Made by a program: the position numbers and the translations under genes. A stretch of 64,000 nt of DNA, taken from positions 124,001 to 188,000 of the forward strand of contig NZ_BOSH01000002.1 of the NCBI RefSeq assembly GCF_018403245.1, written 5' to 3'. The stretch is from Paenibacillus sp. J2TS4. Its GTDB lineage: Bacteria > Bacillota > Bacilli > Paenibacillales > NBRC-103111. Shown piece by piece: positions 61,243 through 64,000 of the stretch (positions within the stretch are counted from its first letter, which is position 1; every line of letters begins with the position of its first letter). The notes below the pieces were generated by a model. That model ran no database searches and was not told the origin of the DNA. It saw only the letters and a list, made by a program, of their open reading frames with translations.

Positions 61243-61249
61243 TTTTACT

Positions 61250-61281
61250 AAGTAACCTGTACTTGTATAGGTTACTTTTAT
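61250..61281 (+). terminator. Terminator after the coiled-coil gene
   Basis: AGTAACCT pairs with AGGTTACT, followed by TTTTATTTC. Confidence 0.75.
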
Positions 61282-61305
61282 TTCATTTATTGGAGAGAAG
61301 CGAAA

Positions 61306-63168
61306 GTGGATCAAGATATGGTGGGATTTCTGCATGCCCACCCCTTGCTGCAAGGGGTGCCTGATCACGAGCTGGCAGCAGCAGCGGCCAAGATGGATAC
61401 GATTGTGTACGCTGTGGGAGAAAGCATCATCAAAGAAGGATCAGTTGGCCATGATGCCTTATTCATTGTCGATGGAACCGTGCAAGTATATACCCGTAAT
61501 TTAATTGGCAGGCCCGTGTTTCTGGCCGAGCTGGGTTCGGGTGATATTGTTGGCGAGATTGCGCTTCTTTTGCATGAGCGTCGAAGCGCGAGCATTCGGG
61601 CGCGTTCCGAGGTGACGGTCCTGCGTCTGGAGCGTGAGGCGTTTGCGGCATTGGCCAAAGCAAGCCCGATGTTCCATGGAAGCTTACAAATGTCTGCTGA
61701 AATCCGCTATGTTCATGCCCTATTGCGCAAAGCATCGATCTGGTCGGCGATTCCTGATTCAGAGTTGCGTGGTTTGGCTGAAATCACGGTTAGGCGACCA
61801 TTTGCACGCGGTGATGTCATCATTCGTGAAGGTGAGAAAACAGAACAGTTATTTTTGATCACGGCAGGACGATTCGAGGTGCGTTCACGAGGCAAGCGCA
61901 AAGCCATACTCGGAACGGGTGACTATTTTGGTGAGCTCGTCTTACTGGCCGACATCGATCCTATGGATACGGTCATTGCATTGGAAGACGGTGAATTACT
62001 GTTGACCGGGAAAGCAGAGTTTACCTATATATTGCAGCAATATCCGCCTGTGCTCATTCAATTCGCTGAGGTGATACGCATTCGTTGGCCCGATCTCCAA
62101 TTAAGCGAACCTTATGCTGCGATGATAGCCGCTCAAGAACAAACCCTTCATTCTACAAGGGTGAAATCTTCAAACACGGCTTTTCACCGGGATATATTTG
62201 AAGGCAGATGGGTAGAAGTTTTATTTGGTCTGGGAGGTGTATTCCTTCTTACTACCTTATTAGCTATCTTTTTGAAACAGCCGATATGGAATTATGCTGC
62301 ATTATTAATGGGAGCTTTTGTGGGACCTGTTTCGTTCGTCGTTTATTTACGAAATTCCCAACTGTTAGGTTTTCGTCCCGGTAAGCTGATCTTTGTTTTT
62401 CTTGCATCTGCGCTGGTAGCGATTCCTATGGCCTGGAATTTGGAACGAATATGGTTGTTTTCATCAAGTGCGGAAGCCTCTTTTTCTAGTATCCGTATTC
62501 CGCTTGCTGTTGCATTAATAGAAGAAATCGCCAAGCTTGTGATCTGTGGCTGGATGATATGGAGAAGGAGATACCGCTTTTTGATGGATGCAATCGTGTT
62601 TGGGGCGGCTGCTGGTATGGGTTTTGCTGCCGTAGAGACGGTGTTGTATGGATGGACGCAATTAACTCACCACTCAGGAAATATGCTGGGCGTGATCTGG
62701 GCTAGAGCATTGTTCTCGCCATTTGGACATGGGACATGGACAGCGATCGCTGCTGCCGGTATTTGGTTTGGATTGATTGGGACGCATAGACGTGTGCTAT
62801 TGGCGGTCGGTCTGCCCATTCTATCCGTCACTCTGCATACCCTGTGGAATTATGATATGACAACGGGCCATTGGCATATCCTGATCATGCTCTTGATTGG
62901 TGTTTTGGGTTTATATGTACTCTACTTGCTTATGCGTACAGGACAGTCAGAGGAACAACAAGCGCTCGTGCGCATCAACCCCATACTGGATGAAGCCTGT
63001 TTTAACAGTGAATTCGAAGATATAGATGGTAGTGGAGAATGTACTGAAAGAAGGTCATCGTCCCTGCTCTATTGCGAAGCCTGTGACACCCAGTCGCCAC
63101 CGAATGCTCGTTACTGCGCACGATGTGGTCAATCTCTGCGCTTAAGAAGAAGCGATTTCACGGCATGA
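61306..63168 (+). CDS. Fusion: two cyclic-nucleotide-binding domains, PrsW-type intramembrane protease, zinc ribbon
   Basis: A 620-residue protein. Residues 10-125 and 127-250 are two cNMP-binding beta barrels (LAELGSGDIVGEIALLLHER; LGTGDYFGELVLLADIDPMD), the second shaped like a PRR-less cassette. From about 300 seven or eight helices follow with PrsW motifs: E406-E407 (IEEIAKL), AAGMGFAAVET, H475 (HGTW) and H511 (HTLWNYD), the glutamic-protease site of PrsW. The tail ends in a zinc ribbon, C590-x2-C593 and C604-x2-C607. PrsW cleaves anti-sigma factors; here a cytoplasmic ligand could control cleavage. GTG start after GGAGAGAAG. Confidence 0.85.
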   Translation: MDQDMVGFLHAHPLLQGVPDHELAAAAAKMDTIVYAVGESIIKEGSVGHDALFIVDGTVQVYTRNLIGRPVFLAELGSGDIVGEIALLLHERRSASIRARSEVTVLRLEREAFAALAKASPMFHGSLQMSAEIRYVHALLRKASIWSAIPDSELRGLAEITVRRPFARGDVIIREGEKTEQLFLITAGRFEVRSRGKRKAILGTGDYFGELVLLADIDPMDTVIALEDGELLLTGKAEFTYILQQYPPVLIQFAEVIRIRWPDLQLSEPYAAMIAAQEQTLHSTRVKSSNTAFHRDIFEGRWVEVLFGLGGVFLLTTLLAIFLKQPIWNYAALLMGAFVGPVSFVVYLRNSQLLGFRPGKLIFVFLASALVAIPMAWNLERIWLFSSSAEASFSSIRIPLAVALIEEIAKLVICGWMIWRRRYRFLMDAIVFGAAAGMGFAAVETVLYGWTQLTHHSGNMLGVIWARALFSPFGHGTWTAIAAAGIWFGLIGTHRRVLLAVGLPILSVTLHTLWNYDMTTGHWHILIMLLIGVLGLYVLYLLMRTGQSEEQQALVRINPILDEACFNSEFEDIDGSGECTERRSSSLLYCEACDTQSPPNARYCARCGQSLRLRRSDFTA

Positions 63169-63210
63169 TAAGACAGACAGACTATACATAATACGAAATC
63201 TGACCAGATA

Positions 63211-63238
63211 AGACCTTTCGACGTTGAAGGGTCTTTTT
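63211..63238 (+). terminator. Terminator after the PrsW fusion gene
   Basis: AGACCTTTC pairs with GAAGGGTCT, then T4-5. Confidence 0.75.
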
Positions 63239-63335
63239 GGGTCAAGTGTAAATCAAGACATTTTGTCCCATTGTCCAAGGCTCCAAATAATTTATGATAG
63301 GCGGATATCGGGATATAGTTTGGGTATGCGTTTGG

Positions 63336-63427
63336 CAGAATAGTTCAAATATAAATAATAATTCCCTTGTCATCCAATGTGGCTGAAGGCTATGTTAGTT
63401 CTATATCCTTACGAGGTGACGACATAC
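63336..63427 (+). repeat. Leader region related to 52411-52503
   Basis: Same order of blocks (CAGAATAGTTCAA, CCTTGTCATC, GGCTATGTTA, GAGGTGACGACAT). At 52.5 kb it leads into a GNAT gene; here the start codon is lost (CATACAG) and an unrelated nucleotidyltransferase gene follows. It is probably the stub of a lost paralogue. Confidence 0.55.
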
Positions 63428-63473
63428 AGTCAGTAAAGAAAAATTTGCCTGCCGACGCGGAAGGAGTTTTATA

Positions 63474-64000
63474 ATGCTAACCAGAGATCATATTCTTTCT
63501 CATTTGGAGGAAGGTTTGCAAAAGCACCCGAGCATTTGGGCCATGTGGCTGGAAGGCTCGGATGGAACGGGCTCGTCGGATGAATATTCGGATATAGATA
63601 TCGTCGTAGCCGTTGAGGATGGTTTCGAGTCGGAAACCATTAGTTTATGTGAACAATTATTAAGCGAGCTTTCTTCTCTCGATTTATCCTATGAAGAACC
63701 GCGCCATAACCCAAGCAATAGATATAAAGTTTTTCATTTGGAAAATACGCCGGAGTCTCTATTATTAGATGTTAGTGTTCAGGGGCCAAGTATGAACTTC
63801 CCATTCGTCAGGGAGAATGATAGTGAAAACCCTAAGATTATCTTTGACAAGAAGGGAGTGGTCCGTTATACCGATTTAAACCAATCCGAGCTGAAGCATA
63901 AATTGCAAAATCGGCTTTATCATCTAGAGAATACCATACAGCAAAAAGTGAGAGTAGAGAAATACGTGAAGAGAGGCAAATTCATCGAGGCTATGGGGTA
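63474..64000 (+). CDS. Nucleotidyltransferase-domain protein, 5' part (runs off the window)
   Basis: The first 175 codons of a gene cut by the window end. It starts with a short helix and then LEGSDGTGSSDEYSDIDIVV, the G-S loop and paired Asp of the polymerase-beta nucleotidyltransferase fold; the third Asp is likely LLLDVSV. The protein continues with a charged helical region. Substrate unknown; such proteins include aminoglycoside nucleotidyltransferases. AAGGAG lies nine bases before ATG 63474. Confidence 0.8.
   Translation, partial: MLTRDHILSHLEEGLQKHPSIWAMWLEGSDGTGSSDEYSDIDIVVAVEDGFESETISLCEQLLSELSSLDLSYEEPRHNPSNRYKVFHLENTPESLLLDVSVQGPSMNFPFVRENDSENPKIIFDKKGVVRYTDLNQSELKHKLQNRLYHLENTIQQKVRVEKYVKRGKFIEAMG

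Overview
The window looks like chromosomal DNA of a spore-forming Bacillota, most likely Paenibacillus or a close relative. The evidence is Bacillus-type ribosome binding sites with many TTG and GTG starts, a SpoIIP-family protein, a YesM/YesN two-component pair beside an LplB/LplC/solute-binding-protein sugar transporter, SpeA- and Qox-type proteins close to those of Bacillus, and clusters of CTGCA-type intergenic palindromes. This assignment is inference from gene content; no 16S rRNA lies in the window.

Layout. 1-10.6 kb: 5' part of hisC (minus strand), a KDPG-type aldolase, arginine decarboxylase speA, heme A synthase ctaA, then one long respiratory operon: qoxABCD (heme-copper quinol oxidase), ctaB, a FixH/YtkA-like lipoprotein, a lipoprotein cytochrome c, a Sco copper chaperone and a VOC protein. 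10.6-16 kb: a decayed zone with the scar of a lost ABC-transporter/two-component operon, a MocR-type regulator, and an ASCH gene, a tnpB fragment and a SUFU gene that are all broken; an isochorismatase-family hydrolase and a DUF4375 gene survive.

16.3-33.7 kb: a glycan-utilisation locus: SDR oxidoreductase, cytosolic-carboxypeptidase-like M14 enzyme, large beta-helix protein, secreted GH123/DUF4091-type protein, secreted CBM9-type protein, YesM-like sensor kinase, YesN-like AraC regulator, two permeases, lipoprotein binding protein and a cytoplasmic beta-propeller protein. Two operons here share an almost identical promoter-proximal motif with the same 50-nt internal spacing, so they are probably switched on together by the YesN-like regulator.

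33.7-50 kb: another decay patch (MATE efflux remnant behind an intact MerR-type promoter), then small regulatory and stress units: aminoglycoside-phosphotransferase-like and HD-domain proteins; methyltransferase-DedA-OmpR regulator-kinase operon; MerR-GAP-DUF4097 operon; thioredoxin-like/MarR pair; LysR regulator with a large palindromic control region; tRNA-Cys; a second ctaB; a Tet(L)-like efflux gene with a 20-codon leader peptide; a nucleotidyltransferase; and a BlaI/BlaR1-like pair with two operators.

50-64 kb: accessory single genes (methyltransferase, DJ-1/PfpI, several GNAT acetyltransferases, serine beta-lactamase-like protein, SH3-SpoIIP, YbaK, YitT, polysaccharide deacetylase lipoprotein), a secreted coiled-coil protein whose signal peptide is out of frame by one base in an A7 run, a fusion of two cyclic-nucleotide-binding domains to a PrsW-type membrane protease with a C-terminal zinc ribbon, and the start of a nucleotidyltransferase gene cut by the window edge. 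No intact transposon, prophage, CRISPR array or rRNA operon was seen.
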